From the NCBI GenBank assembly GCA_013201395.1, contig JABMJD010000002.1, positions 98,882-162,881 on the forward strand: 64,000 nucleotides of DNA. The letters are read 5' to 3'. The translations under genes and the position numbers were made by a program. How positions within the stretch are numbered: position 1 is the stretch's first letter; each line of letters starts with the position of its first letter. Under the pieces are notes generated by a model. That model made no database searches and was not told where the DNA came from. It was given only the letters and a program-made list of their open reading frames with translations. Of this stretch, positions 18,314-26,422 are shown in pieces. Source of the DNA: Candidatus Syntrophopropionicum ammoniitolerans. GTDB taxonomy: Bacteria; Bacillota; Desulfotomaculia; Desulfotomaculales; Pelotomaculaceae.

Positions 18314-18805
18314 TTATTCAGCCGAGCCGCATTCCCCGCCCCTGCCTGCAAGGGTTTCCAAACCATGAGGCAAGGCAGGCATTAATACCGCCAGACATTC
18401 TCGTACCGCCTTGACGCTGCCGGGCAGGTTAATAATCAGGGTATTGTTACGAATTCCTGCTACCGCCCTGGAGAGCATGGCCCTGTTAGTTTTTTTTAGG
18501 CTCTCTGCCCGCATGGCTTCTGTCAATCCGGGTGTTTGTTTGTAAACCACAGCCAGGGTAGCTTCCGGGGTATTATCCCTGGAGCTAAAACCTGTACCTC
18601 CGGTGGTGAGAATTAGATTCAGTTTTTTAACATCCGCCATTTCAATCATTGCTTCCTTTAGAAGGTCCAAATCGTCGGGCACAATCATATAATCCGTTAC
18701 CTCTCCCAAAGGCTTAACCATGGCCCTGATGGCCGGCCCACTTTCATCAACCCGCTCGCCACGGGAACCTTTATCACTAACCGTAATGATCCCTATTTTG
18801 TTCAA
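18314..18805 (-). CDS. mogA: Molybdopterin adenylyltransferase (MogA/MoaB family)
   Basis: This enzyme adenylates molybdopterin before metal insertion. The 163-residue protein starts with IGIITVSDKGSRGERVDESG, carries the nucleotide-binding LILTTGGTGFSSRD (about residue 65-80) and PEATLAVVYKQTPGL, and ends with LPGSVKAVREC typical of the MoaB/Mog fold. The start is a TTG at 18805 with GGGAG about 10 bases upstream. It lies 82 bases downstream of moaC in a run of molybdenum-cofactor genes. Whether it is better named MogA or MoaB cannot be decided from sequence alone. Confidence 0.9.
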   Translation of the reverse strand: MNKIGIITVSDKGSRGERVDESGPAIRAMVKPLGEVTDYMIVPDDLDLLKEAMIEMADVKKLNLILTTGGTGFSSRDNTPEATLAVVYKQTPGLTEAMRAESLKKTNRAMLSRAVAGIRNNTLIINLPGSVKAVRECLAVLMPALPHGLETLAGRGGECGSAE

Positions 18806-18887
18806 AGGTTACCCACTCCCATTTTAGATATTATACCGGTGTATCCTTAGCCCTATGGGGTAATTTCCCCCTGGCCAATATCTTACC

Positions 18888-19388
18888 TTATACCTGGGTC
18901 CAGGCTTCTTCACCGGCGCGCTGGAACACACCGCTTTTGCCGCCGCTCTTATGTATCAATCTGACAGCACCAATAGTCATTTCTCGGTCTACCGCCTTGC
19001 ACATATCATATATGGCCAGTGCCGCCGCCGACACAGCAGTAAGAGCCTCCATTTCCACCCCGGTCTGCCCTGTGGCCCTTGTTTTGGCCTCTATTTCCAC
19101 CCTATTGCCCTCCCTGTCGGGACGGAAAACCACATCTACCCCCGTTAGCGCCAAAGGATGACAGAGGGGTATCAGGTCCGGCGTCTTTTTGGCGGCCATG
19201 ATTCCCGCCACTCGGGCCACACCAAACACCTCTCCTTTAGAAACCTTACCGGTAAGGATCATTTCCAGCGTTTCCGCACGCATAGATACCTCCCCGCGGG
19301 CAACTGCCTCCCTGCGGGTAATTCCTTTTTCTCCTACCTCCACCATCCGGGCCTGACCCAGTTCATCCAGGTGAGTTAAACCGCTCAA
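18888..19388 (-). CDS. moaC: Cyclic pyranopterin monophosphate synthase
   Basis: MoaC converts the MoaA product to cyclic pyranopterin monophosphate, the first stable intermediate of molybdenum cofactor synthesis. Diagnostic segments are [34 protein letters not shown] with catalytic Lys and His (about residues 67-79), and [24 protein letters not shown] with the conserved Glu-Met-Glu. The length, 166 residues, is normal. The start is TTG with GGGGAT upstream. It sits between mogA and the small Mo-cluster protein. Confidence 0.97.
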   Translation of the reverse strand: MSGLTHLDELGQARMVEVGEKGITRREAVARGEVSMRAETLEMILTGKVSKGEVFGVARVAGIMAAKKTPDLIPLCHPLALTGVDVVFRPDREGNRVEIEAKTRATGQTGVEMEALTAVSAAALAIYDMCKAVDREMTIGAVRLIHKSGGKSGVFQRAGEEAWTQV

Positions 19389-19604
19389 AACAACATCCCC
19401 TTTGTGATTGTTCTTGTTGCCTGGTCTTTATTAGAATATCAAACAATAGACCATATCATACGACCGCCGGGTCTCTACCGAAAAGCAGCCATGCAAACTG
19501 GCTATAGAATAACATAGTTACATTCAACCATACCAGCCTATTTTCCTGCCTATACCCAAAAACAGGCCCTTTTATTTGACACAAACGAACATTAAGAATA
19601 GAAA
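19389..19604. other. Intergenic region upstream of moaC
   Basis: No gene or named RNA is recognised. It probably contains the moaC-mogA promoter. Confidence 0.35.
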
Positions 19605-19630
19605 AGACACACCCATCTATGAGTGTGTCT
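19605..19630 (-). terminator. Terminator after the small Mo-cluster gene
   Basis: On the minus strand AGACACAC pairs with GTGTGTCT and is followed by TTTTC, about 40 bases past the stop codon at 19672. Confidence 0.75.
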
Positions 19631-19671
19631 CATTAATAACCAAACAGCACAGGCGTTTTCTAAGCCCTGAA

Positions 19672-19851
19672 TTAAAAGCACCCAAGTTCACAGGATATGA
19701 CCTTGATTTTTAGCTCATCCGCCGCTTTACCAATAACTAAAGGCTCCACCTGTAGATCCTTCGCCAGTGCCCTGGCCTGGGTGCAGGTAATCTGCCCTCC
19801 CTGGGCCACCTTTTTAACCGCGTCCAATACCTCTTGTCCAATTTTCGACAT
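19672..19851 (-). CDS. Small conserved protein in the molybdenum-cofactor cluster
   Basis: The 59-residue product has two predicted helices (QEVLDAVKKVAQGG and TQARALAKDLQV) resembling a small helix-turn-helix fold, and ends with a cysteine motif SCELGCF. I recall similar short proteins with the same C-terminal CxxGCF ending near molybdopterin genes in Firmicutes and archaea, but know of no experiment. The ATG at 19851 has GGAG 8 bases upstream; a GTG at 19860 is an alternative. It lies between mobB and moaC on the same strand, suggesting a role in Mo metabolism or its regulation. Confidence 0.6.
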   Translation of the reverse strand: MSKIGQEVLDAVKKVAQGGQITCTQARALAKDLQVEPLVIGKAADELKIKVISCELGCF

Positions 19852-19947
19852 CAAGGACACTCCTTTCCATTGAGGAAATAACCCCTATTTTAAGCATTAG
19901 ATACCCCCAACCCCCGAAATAAGGGTGTACAGAAGGATAACCACACC

Positions 19948-20448
19948 TTATTTTCCCAAAATCACTTGCTCAATGTAGTTAGCTACCCCCACTATATCAT
20001 TAAGAGCAAAATGGGGGACAGTAGTCTGATATGGGGCATCACTAACTACAGCCAACAGTTCACTTTCCGGTACATCAGGCCGCTCCGATGTCCCATGCTG
20101 GTAATAGACCTCTATTTTAGGCCACTTTTCCTTCTTGTATCCTTCAATAATGATCAAATCCAGCTCGCCGGCCAATGAAATTAAAACCCCCGGACCCGGA
20201 TCACCATCTGTTTTCTTAAATAAGGAATAACCCTGAGGTGTGGCCAGGGCCACAAAATCAGCACCCGCCCGGGCATGGCGCCAGGAATCCTTGCCTGGGT
20301 GATCGAACTCCACACAGTGGTGGGTATGCTTAATAATACCAATCTTGTATCCACGGTTTTTCAATTCAGCAATCAGCTTTTCGAGAAATGTGGTTTTACC
20401 CGCACCGGAATAACCAGCCAGACCAACCACCGGTACCAACTTTCCCAT
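19948..20448 (-). CDS. mobB: Molybdopterin-guanine dinucleotide biosynthesis protein B
   Basis: MobB is a P-loop GTPase that assists MobA in attaching GMP to molybdopterin. Walker A is GYSGAGKTT (about residues 12-20); the KHTHH segment, DSWRHARAGAD and LIIIEGYKKEKWPKIEVY are typical of the family. The 166-residue length is normal. GGGG lies 6 bases before the ATG. It is about 100 bases downstream of moaA. mobA itself is not in the window. Confidence 0.95.
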   Translation of the reverse strand: MGKLVPVVGLAGYSGAGKTTFLEKLIAELKNRGYKIGIIKHTHHCVEFDHPGKDSWRHARAGADFVALATPQGYSLFKKTDGDPGPGVLISLAGELDLIIIEGYKKEKWPKIEVYYQHGTSERPDVPESELLAVVSDAPYQTTVPHFALNDIVGVANYIEQVILGK

Positions 20449-20548
20449 CTGAGCCCCATCACCTCTACATAATCACCTATCCAACCGTCAAACAACCAGT
20501 TAGGGCTTGTCCTGTCCATGCCATCTTTTTATTATATCCAGCCGGTTA

Positions 20549-21529
20549 TTAGCCACCTATTTGTGACATTACCCGTTTGCTGTCTACCCAGCCGTCATGC
20601 ATATGATGCCGGTCAGGTTTCATGTCAATAGCATCCCTTATCAGGCTAACTAATTCCTTCTCTTCCGCCCCCCTGCGCAGCGGTGTTCTCATGTCTATTT
20701 CCCTACTATCATAAAGACATGGACGAAGACCGCCACTTGAGGTCAGGCGCAGGCGATTGCAACTTCCACAGAAATGATCGCTCATGGCTGTAATAAAACC
20801 AACTGTTCCTGCCGCACCTTCAAAACGGTAGTACTTGGCCGGCCCGTTTCCCTTGACTGACTTGGCGGGAATTAGCCTGCCGATCCGGCGGTTAACCTTT
20901 TCCATTATTTCCCCAGCCGGTACAAAACGTCCCTTGGACCATGAATTGCTATCACCAATGGGCATTATTTCGATGAAACGAATGTGCAATGATCTGTTCA
21001 GGGTGAGCCGGGCCAGGGCCTCCACTTCGTCATCGTTAATACCACGCACTACCACAGTGTTTAATTTCACCGGATGCAACCCCACGTCAAGGGCCGCCTG
21101 TATCCCTTTCCAGGCCGCCGCCAATTCACCGACCCTGGTAATTTCCCGATAACGTTCATTTTTCAAAGTATCCAGGCTGATGTTTACCCTTTTCAACCCG
21201 GCTTCCTTTAGCGCTGCGGCGTGATAAGGCAAAAGAATGCCGTTTGTGGTCATTGTTATGTCATCTATCCCAGGAACACTTGCCACGCGCCGAACCAGGT
21301 TCAGGATCCCTTTACGTACCAGGGGTTCTCCCCCGGTGAGGCGAATTTTTTTGATTCCTACCCTGGTCCCGGCTTTGATTACAGCCTCAATTTCTTCTGT
21401 CCGCAAAACCTCATCGTGGGGCAAGAACTTTACACCTTCCGGAGGCATACAGTATACACAGCGCAGGTTACACCTGTCCGTCACTGAAACACGTAGATAG
21501 TTTATTTCCCGCCTGTAAGTATCACGCAT
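20549..21529 (-). CDS. moaA: GTP 3',8-cyclase (radical SAM)
   Basis: MoaA uses radical SAM chemistry to start molybdopterin synthesis from GTP. The N-terminal [4Fe-4S] motif is CNLRCVYC (Cys20, Cys24, Cys27) and the C-terminal cluster has CGSCNRLRLT plus a later cysteine in RPCLY. GGEP (about residue 65) binds SAM, and the protein ends with the usual Gly-Gly. At 326 residues it is full length. GGTGA precedes the ATG. It leads the moaA-mobB gene run. I looked for a molybdenum-cofactor riboswitch upstream and did not see one. Confidence 0.97.
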   Translation of the reverse strand: MRDTYRREINYLRVSVTDRCNLRCVYCMPPEGVKFLPHDEVLRTEEIEAVIKAGTRVGIKKIRLTGGEPLVRKGILNLVRRVASVPGIDDITMTTNGILLPYHAAALKEAGLKRVNISLDTLKNERYREITRVGELAAAWKGIQAALDVGLHPVKLNTVVVRGINDDEVEALARLTLNRSLHIRFIEIMPIGDSNSWSKGRFVPAGEIMEKVNRRIGRLIPAKSVKGNGPAKYYRFEGAAGTVGFITAMSDHFCGSCNRLRLTSSGGLRPCLYDSREIDMRTPLRRGAEEKELVSLIRDAIDMKPDRHHMHDGWVDSKRVMSQIGG

Positions 21530-21820
21530 ATTGTTTCACCTTTCCAAGTTAGTCAATTATTTATTTTAAAGTGAATATTAATTGGGACAAGTTTTTATAA
21601 TATCAATTATACAATAAATTGGCGGTTTAGTGTTTGAAAATTCTAACCAATTTCAGAAATTTCTCTCTACTTGTTGAATTTTGCAACCATAAGGCGACTT
21701 TTTAGATGATTAATTATAGCAATTATCCCCAATGCGTACAACCTTCTGCAAACAAAACGCATCCGCTACAGACATAAAAATGTCCACGCCTATAAATGGG
21801 GGAAATCAGCAGAATATTTT
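21530..21820. other. AT-rich divergent intergenic region between moaA and larC2
   Basis: About 290 AT-rich bases separate the divergent moaA and larC2 genes. Short inverted repeats occur (for example ATGCGT near 21732 with ACGCAT near 21767, and GACAT/ATGTC near 21771), which may be operators. No gene or known riboswitch is recognised. Confidence 0.4.
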
Positions 21821-21856
21821 GCTGTCAAGAGAACAAAAGGGTTATGCTAAAATATA
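21821..21856 (+). promoter_or_regulatory. Candidate promoter of larC2
   Basis: TTGCTG and TATGCT are separated by 18 bases just upstream of the larC2 start, on the plus strand. A moderate sigma-A match. Confidence 0.45.
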
Positions 21857-21890
21857 CTAAAATGCTAACGTTTGTAAAGGAGAAGAAACA

Positions 21891-22373
21891 ATGATTGGAC
21901 GGCAGGAAACCGTTATTGTACTTGAGGCTACAATAGACGATATGAATCCGGAAATATACTCATACCTTTTAGACACGCTAATTAAGAAAAAGGGGGCACT
22001 GGATGCCTATCTAACCCCAATATATATGAAAAAAAACAGACCCGCTAATCTACTGTCAATAATTTGTCGGGAAGAACAACTGGAAAAACTGCTGGAAACT
22101 GTGTTCAGGGAGACCACCACGCTAGGTGTGCGCGTAAGGAAGGAACAGAGAAGAGTGTTACCGAGAAGTTTTGCTATAGTAAAAACCCCCTGGGGTGAGG
22201 TAAAGATAAAGATTGGCTTTCTAGATGAAAACAAAAAGGAAATAGTGCAATATGCACCCGAATATGAGGCCTGTCGCCACATATCGGAAAAACATGGGAT
22301 ACCATTAAAAGAAGTATACAACTCTGCTTTGCAGGCCTTTGTCCGGCAAAAAGAAAATAACCAAAACGACTAG
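21891..22373 (+). CDS. larC2: LarC2: C-terminal half of nickel-pincer cofactor nickel insertase, as a separate gene
   Basis: LarC is the CTP-dependent nickel insertase that finishes the nickel-pincer nucleotide cofactor. This 160-residue protein matches only its C-terminal half: EATIDDMNPEIYSYLLD, GALDAYLTPIYMKKNRPA, FRETTTLGVRVRKEQR, the WGEVKIKIG strand and YAPEYEACR are the LarC2 motifs. The start is clear, with AAGGAG before the ATG. The N-terminal half (LarC1) is encoded separately on the opposite strand at 23227-24189, beyond larE. The stop is 8 bases from the convergent larE stop. The two halves must therefore work in trans. Confidence 0.92.
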   Translation: MIGRQETVIVLEATIDDMNPEIYSYLLDTLIKKKGALDAYLTPIYMKKNRPANLLSIICREEQLEKLLETVFRETTTLGVRVRKEQRRVLPRSFAIVKTPWGEVKIKIGFLDENKKEIVQYAPEYEACRHISEKHGIPLKEVYNSALQAFVRQKENNQND

Positions 22374-22381
22374 AACCAGTT

Positions 22382-23197
22382 TTAAAGAGAACCAGCCCCA
22401 CCGGCCTCATCCATACTGCCACTGCGAAAACCCTGCAGATCCAGTGCCGTATAGGTATAACCTATTTCTTTAAGCCTGGCTACAACTTCCCTGGATCCGG
22501 TCATCAGCAATTCAAAGCAAGCCGGTGAAATTTCTATGCGGGCCAGGTCACCATGGTGCCTTACCCTGACCTGGTCTATGCCCAGGCTTTTTAAATATTC
22601 TTCCGCCTGATAAACCATGGCCAGTCCCCGTGGGGTAATTTCAACTCCGTAGGGAAACCTTGTGGCCAGGCAGGGGCTAGCCGGCTTATGGGCGGTAGGC
22701 AAGGCAAACCGCCGGGAAAGAATATATATTTCCTGCTTGGTTAGCCCCGCTTCCTGTAGCGGTGACAGTACTCCCAGTTCCTCACCGGCACGAAGGCCGG
22801 GACGGTGAAAGGCGCCGTCATCTGCGTTAACTCCATCAATTACCTGCCTGATACCCCTTTCCTCGGCCAATTTAAGTAATGCTGTGTAAATCTCTTTTTT
22901 GCAGATATAACACCTATCTGGGGGATTACCTTTAAAGGCCATGCTTTCCAGATCCCCTGTGTTGATAATAACATGCCCGGCACCGATCGCCTCAGCCAGC
23001 TTTCCGGCCTCGTCAACCTCACCGGGGGGATTTACCGCCGATACTGCTGTGACAGCCAGCACTTGATTAGCCAATATATCCTGGGCCACCTTGAGGAGCA
23101 GGGTACTGTCAACACCGCCGGAAAATGCTACCAGCACCGAGCCGTAACCTTTTATAATGTTTTCTAGCCGGCCCAGCTTCCGCTCCAGCTCTCCCAT
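22382..23197 (-). CDS. larE: LarE sulfur transferase for nickel-pincer cofactor
   Basis: LarE adenylates the pyridinium biscarboxylate made by LarB and inserts sulfur. The PP-loop SGGVDST (about residues 26-32) binds ATP. CYICKKEIY (about 115) and KPASPCLATRFPYG (about 175) are family hallmarks; the cysteine in SPCLATR corresponds to the sacrificial Cys176 of the Lactiplantibacillus enzyme. The 271-residue length is normal. AGAGGTGG precedes the ATG. It is 29 bases downstream of larC1 in a larB-larC1-larE operon. Confidence 0.95.
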   Translation of the reverse strand: MGELERKLGRLENIIKGYGSVLVAFSGGVDSTLLLKVAQDILANQVLAVTAVSAVNPPGEVDEAGKLAEAIGAGHVIINTGDLESMAFKGNPPDRCYICKKEIYTALLKLAEERGIRQVIDGVNADDGAFHRPGLRAGEELGVLSPLQEAGLTKQEIYILSRRFALPTAHKPASPCLATRFPYGVEITPRGLAMVYQAEEYLKSLGIDQVRVRHHGDLARIEISPACFELLMTGSREVVARLKEIGYTYTALDLQGFRSGSMDEAGGAGSL

Positions 23198-23226
23198 AAC
23201 AAAACCACCTCTGTTAATCGACCGGG

Positions 23227-24189
23227 TTACTTGTCACTTTTATGGTCGTGGTCGTGATCGTGACAGTGACAGTGATCCAGGGCATGATCGTGACAGTGAT
23301 TTTGATCGTGGTGGTGATCATGCTCCCGGCCATCATGGCTGTGTCCACCCTTATGCCTCCAACAGTGATCATGGCCAGGCCCTGGTTCATGGGTGTGTGT
23401 GTGATCAGTGTGTGTGTGCACCCTTTTGTGGCCATGGGGGCAGATATGATGGTGCCCCCGTATTTTGGCTGCATAGCTCTCGCCGACAATCAGCCTTAAC
23501 AGGTTCGGATGCTCCATTACATTTTTGCCGGCCCCATAACCCACATTTCCCACGATCATGGGCGGCAAATTAATAAAATCCTGGGCCAGAACAGCAAGCA
23601 GCGCCGCCCCCGTGGGGGTAACCAGTTCATTCTGGACCCCTGTCCCATATATAGGAACATTATGCAATATCTGCAGTGTAGCCGGTGCCGGTGTAGGAAT
23701 GATACCATGCATACATTTGATAAAACCTCGGCCTACAGGAAGAGGAGAAGCATAAATTTGATCTACCTCCAGCTGGTGCAAACCCCATACGGTACCGACC
23801 ACATCGACGATTGCATCAACGGCACCTACCTCGTGAAAATGTATTCGCTCCGGTGTCGTATCATGAATGGCGGCCTCTGCCGCCGCCAGGCGCATAAACA
23901 CTTCTTTGCTTTTATCCTTTACCTGCCCCGGTAGATCACTGCCCTCAATAATTTGCAGGATATCTGCCAAACCACGCGCCGGCTGCTCTTCTTCCAACAG
24001 GTCCACAAAAATATTGACACAAGAAATACTGTTCTTTTTTCCCTTTTCACAGCGCAAATCATAGCCGGTAACCGGCATTTTAGCCAGTTCCGCCTTTAAC
24101 CTGTCAAAGTCAACACCGGCACTGACCAAGGCACCAAGACACATATCACCACTAACCCCGGAAAAACAATCAAAATAGGCAATTTTCAC
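23227..24189 (-). CDS. larC1: LarC1: N-terminal half of nickel-pincer nickel insertase, with His-rich tail
   Basis: This protein of about 320 residues matches the N-terminal half of LarC: KIAYFDCFSGVSGDM at the start, HFHEVGAVDAIVDVVG, PTPAPATLQIL, TPTGAALLA and NVGYGAGKNV. After about residue 245 it continues into a tail of some 75 residues dominated by His, Asp and Cys, presumably binding or storing nickel. The usual C-terminal half (LarC2) is missing here and encoded elsewhere. I placed the start at the GTG at 24189, whose GTGA overlaps the larB stop, with GGAGGTG upstream; a longer frame from 24285 reads only larB in another phase. Confidence 0.92.
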   Translation of the reverse strand: MKIAYFDCFSGVSGDMCLGALVSAGVDFDRLKAELAKMPVTGYDLRCEKGKKNSISCVNIFVDLLEEEQPARGLADILQIIEGSDLPGQVKDKSKEVFMRLAAAEAAIHDTTPERIHFHEVGAVDAIVDVVGTVWGLHQLEVDQIYASPLPVGRGFIKCMHGIIPTPAPATLQILHNVPIYGTGVQNELVTPTGAALLAVLAQDFINLPPMIVGNVGYGAGKNVMEHPNLLRLIVGESYAAKIRGHHHICPHGHKRVHTHTDHTHTHEPGPGHDHCWRHKGGHSHDGREHDHHHDQNHCHDHALDHCHCHDHDHDHKSDK

Positions 24190-24950
24190 GCTCGCACCTC
24201 CACAATCATCCTGGTAATGGCGTTGGCCATAGCCGCGGCGCCAAAACCGTTGTCTATATTTACCACACTGACTCCCGGAGCGCAACTGTTAAGCATGCCC
24301 AGCAGAGCTGAAAGTCCATTAAAACTAGCGCCATAGCCTACGCTGGTGGGCACAGCAATGATTGGCTGATCGGCTAGACCACCAACCACGCTGGCCAGGG
24401 CTCCCTCCATCCCGGCCACCACAATGATCACATTAGCCCAGCGAATTAACGCCAGTTGAGCCAACAACCTGTGAATCCCCGCTACCCCCACATCATAAAC
24501 ACGCCGCACCGTATTACCCATTACTGTTGCGGTAACAAACGCCTCTTCAGCTACCGGCAGGTCTGCAGTGCCGGCACTCATTACCAGCACCTTACCCCCG
24601 GGGCCGGCCTCTTCACCACGGTTAATCACAATGGTACGGGCCAGTTCATTATATACGGCATCCGGATAGATTTCCCTGACTCGATCGAAAGCCTCCCTGG
24701 TAGCCCTGGTAGCTATAATGCTCCGGCGACCCTGGCAGAGCCTACTGAAAATTTGGGCAATTTGTTCCACTGTTTTGCCCTGACAAAAAATTGCCTCCGG
24801 AAATCCTTTGCGCAAGGCGCGGTGGTGATCCAGCCGGGCAAATCCCAGATCCTCATAAGGCAGGTTTTTCAATCTGGCCAAAGCCTCTTCAATAGTTATC
24901 CGGCCTTCTTTAACATCCACCAACAACTTGCTCAGTTCTTCTTTAACCAT
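24186..24950 (-). CDS. larB: LarB, NaAD carboxylase/hydrolase of nickel-pincer cofactor synthesis
   Basis: LarB carboxylates and hydrolyses nicotinic acid adenine dinucleotide, the first step of the nickel-pincer pathway. The 254-residue protein has the LarB N-terminal region (EALARLKNLPYEDLGFARLDHHR) followed by a PurE-like domain with VMSAGTADLPVAEEA, MEGALASVVGGL and the TSVGYGA loop. It overlaps larC1 by 4 bases, so translation is coupled. The folate gene upstream lies 18 bases away on the same strand. larA, the enzyme that uses the cofactor, is not in the window. Confidence 0.96.
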   Translation of the reverse strand: MVKEELSKLLVDVKEGRITIEEALARLKNLPYEDLGFARLDHHRALRKGFPEAIFCQGKTVEQIAQIFSRLCQGRRSIIATRATREAFDRVREIYPDAVYNELARTIVINRGEEAGPGGKVLVMSAGTADLPVAEEAFVTATVMGNTVRRVYDVGVAGIHRLLAQLALIRWANVIIVVAGMEGALASVVGGLADQPIIAVPTSVGYGASFNGLSALLGMLNSCAPGVSVVNIDNGFGAAAMANAITRMIVEVRA

Positions 24951-24968
24951 TGGTCTACTAAGACCCCT

Positions 24969-25565
24969 TTATGTACATTTCGTTACCCTGATCACTCGCT
25001 CTTCTGTCAAAATAATATCTACCGGGACATCATGGGCCTGGGGAAAAACATCTGGTTGTATCTGAAACTCATAGGCTAGACCGATATAAACAGTATCCTT
25101 CCCGGTACGGGGCAAAAACCGGTCATAGAAACCGTGTCCGTAGCCAATACGGTAACCAGACAAATCAAAAGCCACCCCAGGTGTAATCACCAGGTCCAGT
25201 GTTGCCGGATCCAGCAGCTTGGATTGGGGCCCCGGTTCAAGGATGCCCCAGGCACCAGGCTGTAAGTCAGCGGGAAAATCAACAATTAGCGCGGGGGTTA
25301 ATAAACCTTTAGCTATGTCGGTAAGGGGTGCGGCCACGTTTTTCCCATCGGCCAGTGCATGCTTCACCAGCTCCGCCGTACCCACTTCACGACGGAAATC
25401 AAGATAAACCATAACACTGCGCGCCTGGCAATATTCATCCAGGGACAGAAGCCGGCCTATAATCAACGCACTTTTTTCATCCACCTGCTGGGGCGTAAGA
25501 ATATTTCTTTTATTAATAATACTACTTCTTAACTGTTCTTTTATTACTTTACTTTCCAAAGGCAT
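24969..25565 (-). CDS. 5-formyltetrahydrofolate cyclo-ligase
   Basis: This enzyme converts 5-formyl-THF to 5,10-methenyl-THF with ATP. The hallmark is the C-terminal GYRIGYGHGFYDRFL segment after ITPGVAFDLSG; the N-terminal KEQLRSSIINKRNILTP is the usual ATP/folate-binding start. I placed the start at the ATG at 25565. The best-spaced ribosome site, GGGAGAG, actually fits a TTG at 25559; an ATG at 25601, 2 bases after the upstream stop, is a third choice. It lies between the tandem-ACT gene and larB on one strand, so these may be cotranscribed. Confidence 0.92.
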   Translation of the reverse strand: MPLESKVIKEQLRSSIINKRNILTPQQVDEKSALIIGRLLSLDEYCQARSVMVYLDFRREVGTAELVKHALADGKNVAAPLTDIAKGLLTPALIVDFPADLQPGAWGILEPGPQSKLLDPATLDLVITPGVAFDLSGYRIGYGHGFYDRFLPRTGKDTVYIGLAYEFQIQPDVFPQAHDVPVDIILTEERVIRVTKCT

Positions 25566-25603
25566 CTCTCCCGCCAGACTGGCCCCGGATCCCCAGGGCA
25601 TGT

Positions 25604-26035
25604 TTAAAGCTGATAAACATCACTACCGGTCATCACACGCACACCATTTTCCTGCAATACCATAACTGCCTCTGCCAGCTTTTCCACCCGGAAAACAACC
25701 AGGGCGTCATTGGATGCCTTTTGCACAAAGGCATAAAGATATTCAATATTTACACCTGCCCGGTCAAGGAGCTGCAGGATCTGGGCCAACCCACCCGGTT
25801 TATCAGTCACCTCTACCGCTATAACATCAGTAAAGGCCACTGTGAAACCTGCTTCCTTCAAAACCTGGTATGTGTGATCCGGATCATTGACAATTAGCCT
25901 GAGAATACCAAAATCAGCAGTATCGGCTATTGATAGGGCACGGATATTGATACCTTTCTCACCCAGCAGCATAGCCACCTGAGCCAGACGTCCCGACTTA
26001 TTCTCTAAAAAAACTGAAATTTGCTTGACCTTCAT
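25604..26035 (-). CDS. Tandem ACT-domain protein
   Basis: The 143-residue protein consists of two ACT domains (about 1-68 and 70-143), each with the glycine-asparagine pattern of ligand-binding ACT units ([17 protein letters not shown] and [19 protein letters not shown]). ACT domains bind amino acids and dimerise. Proteins of this stand-alone type are often encoded near genes for amino-acid or phenylacetate metabolism, but here the neighbours are folate and lar genes. GGAGG precedes the ATG. The ligand is unknown. Confidence 0.85.
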   Translation of the reverse strand: MKVKQISVFLENKSGRLAQVAMLLGEKGINIRALSIADTADFGILRLIVNDPDHTYQVLKEAGFTVAFTDVIAVEVTDKPGGLAQILQLLDRAGVNIEYLYAFVQKASNDALVVFRVEKLAEAVMVLQENGVRVMTGSDVYQL

Positions 26036-26422
26036 CAGATGTCCTCCTTCTTATTTGTATGAAATTTAGCGACAAAAAGGTGTCGCCTTTCCCTTCACGC
26101 CCACAGTTTATTTAATAGCTGCCAACAGCACTACCAACAGTGCCGGCTATTAGCTAAAACCACACAAAAAACGTCAGAATACACAACTGGACATTAGACT
26201 GTAATGCCACCTGTGGGCACACAATCCGGCTATCACCTCCAGCACAAAATTCTTTACACAGGGGTCAGTCCGCACCCCATTAATTCACCCACAGGAATAC
26301 TCCTCGTCTTTTAAGTTATTAACAGGCTTATCCACATTATCCACATGTAAAACCATCCACAGGTTCCAGTCACTTTAGACCCCTGTTTAAAATAAACACA
26401 ATTATTTTTGCATTATAAGCAA
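26036..26422. other. Intergenic region containing tandem DnaA boxes
   Basis: A gene-free stretch of 387 bases between tsaD and the ACT gene. It has two adjacent perfect DnaA boxes, several related CCACAG/CCCACA words (for example near 26287 and 26356), and an AT-rich tract to the right. No gene is evident. Confidence 0.5.
26328..26345 (+). promoter_or_regulatory. Two adjacent DnaA boxes
   Basis: TTATCCACA occurs twice head to tail at 26328-26336 and 26337-26345, both perfect matches to the TTATNCACA consensus. This is a candidate DnaA-binding site, perhaps titrating or regulatory. Known origin neighbours (dnaA, dnaN) are absent, so it is unlikely to be the main origin. Confidence 0.6.

Noticed and set aside
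21530..21890. Molybdenum-cofactor riboswitch upstream of moaA
   Set aside because: I could not find its conserved core on the minus strand; the region is simply AT-rich.
23214..23499. Simple repeat or CRISPR-like array in the His-rich region
   Set aside because: The repetitive bases are explained by His/Asp codons in the LarC1 tail; there are no regular spacers.
26036..26422. Chromosomal replication origin
   Set aside because: Although two DnaA boxes occur, dnaA, dnaN and the usual box cluster are absent, so I call only DnaA boxes.
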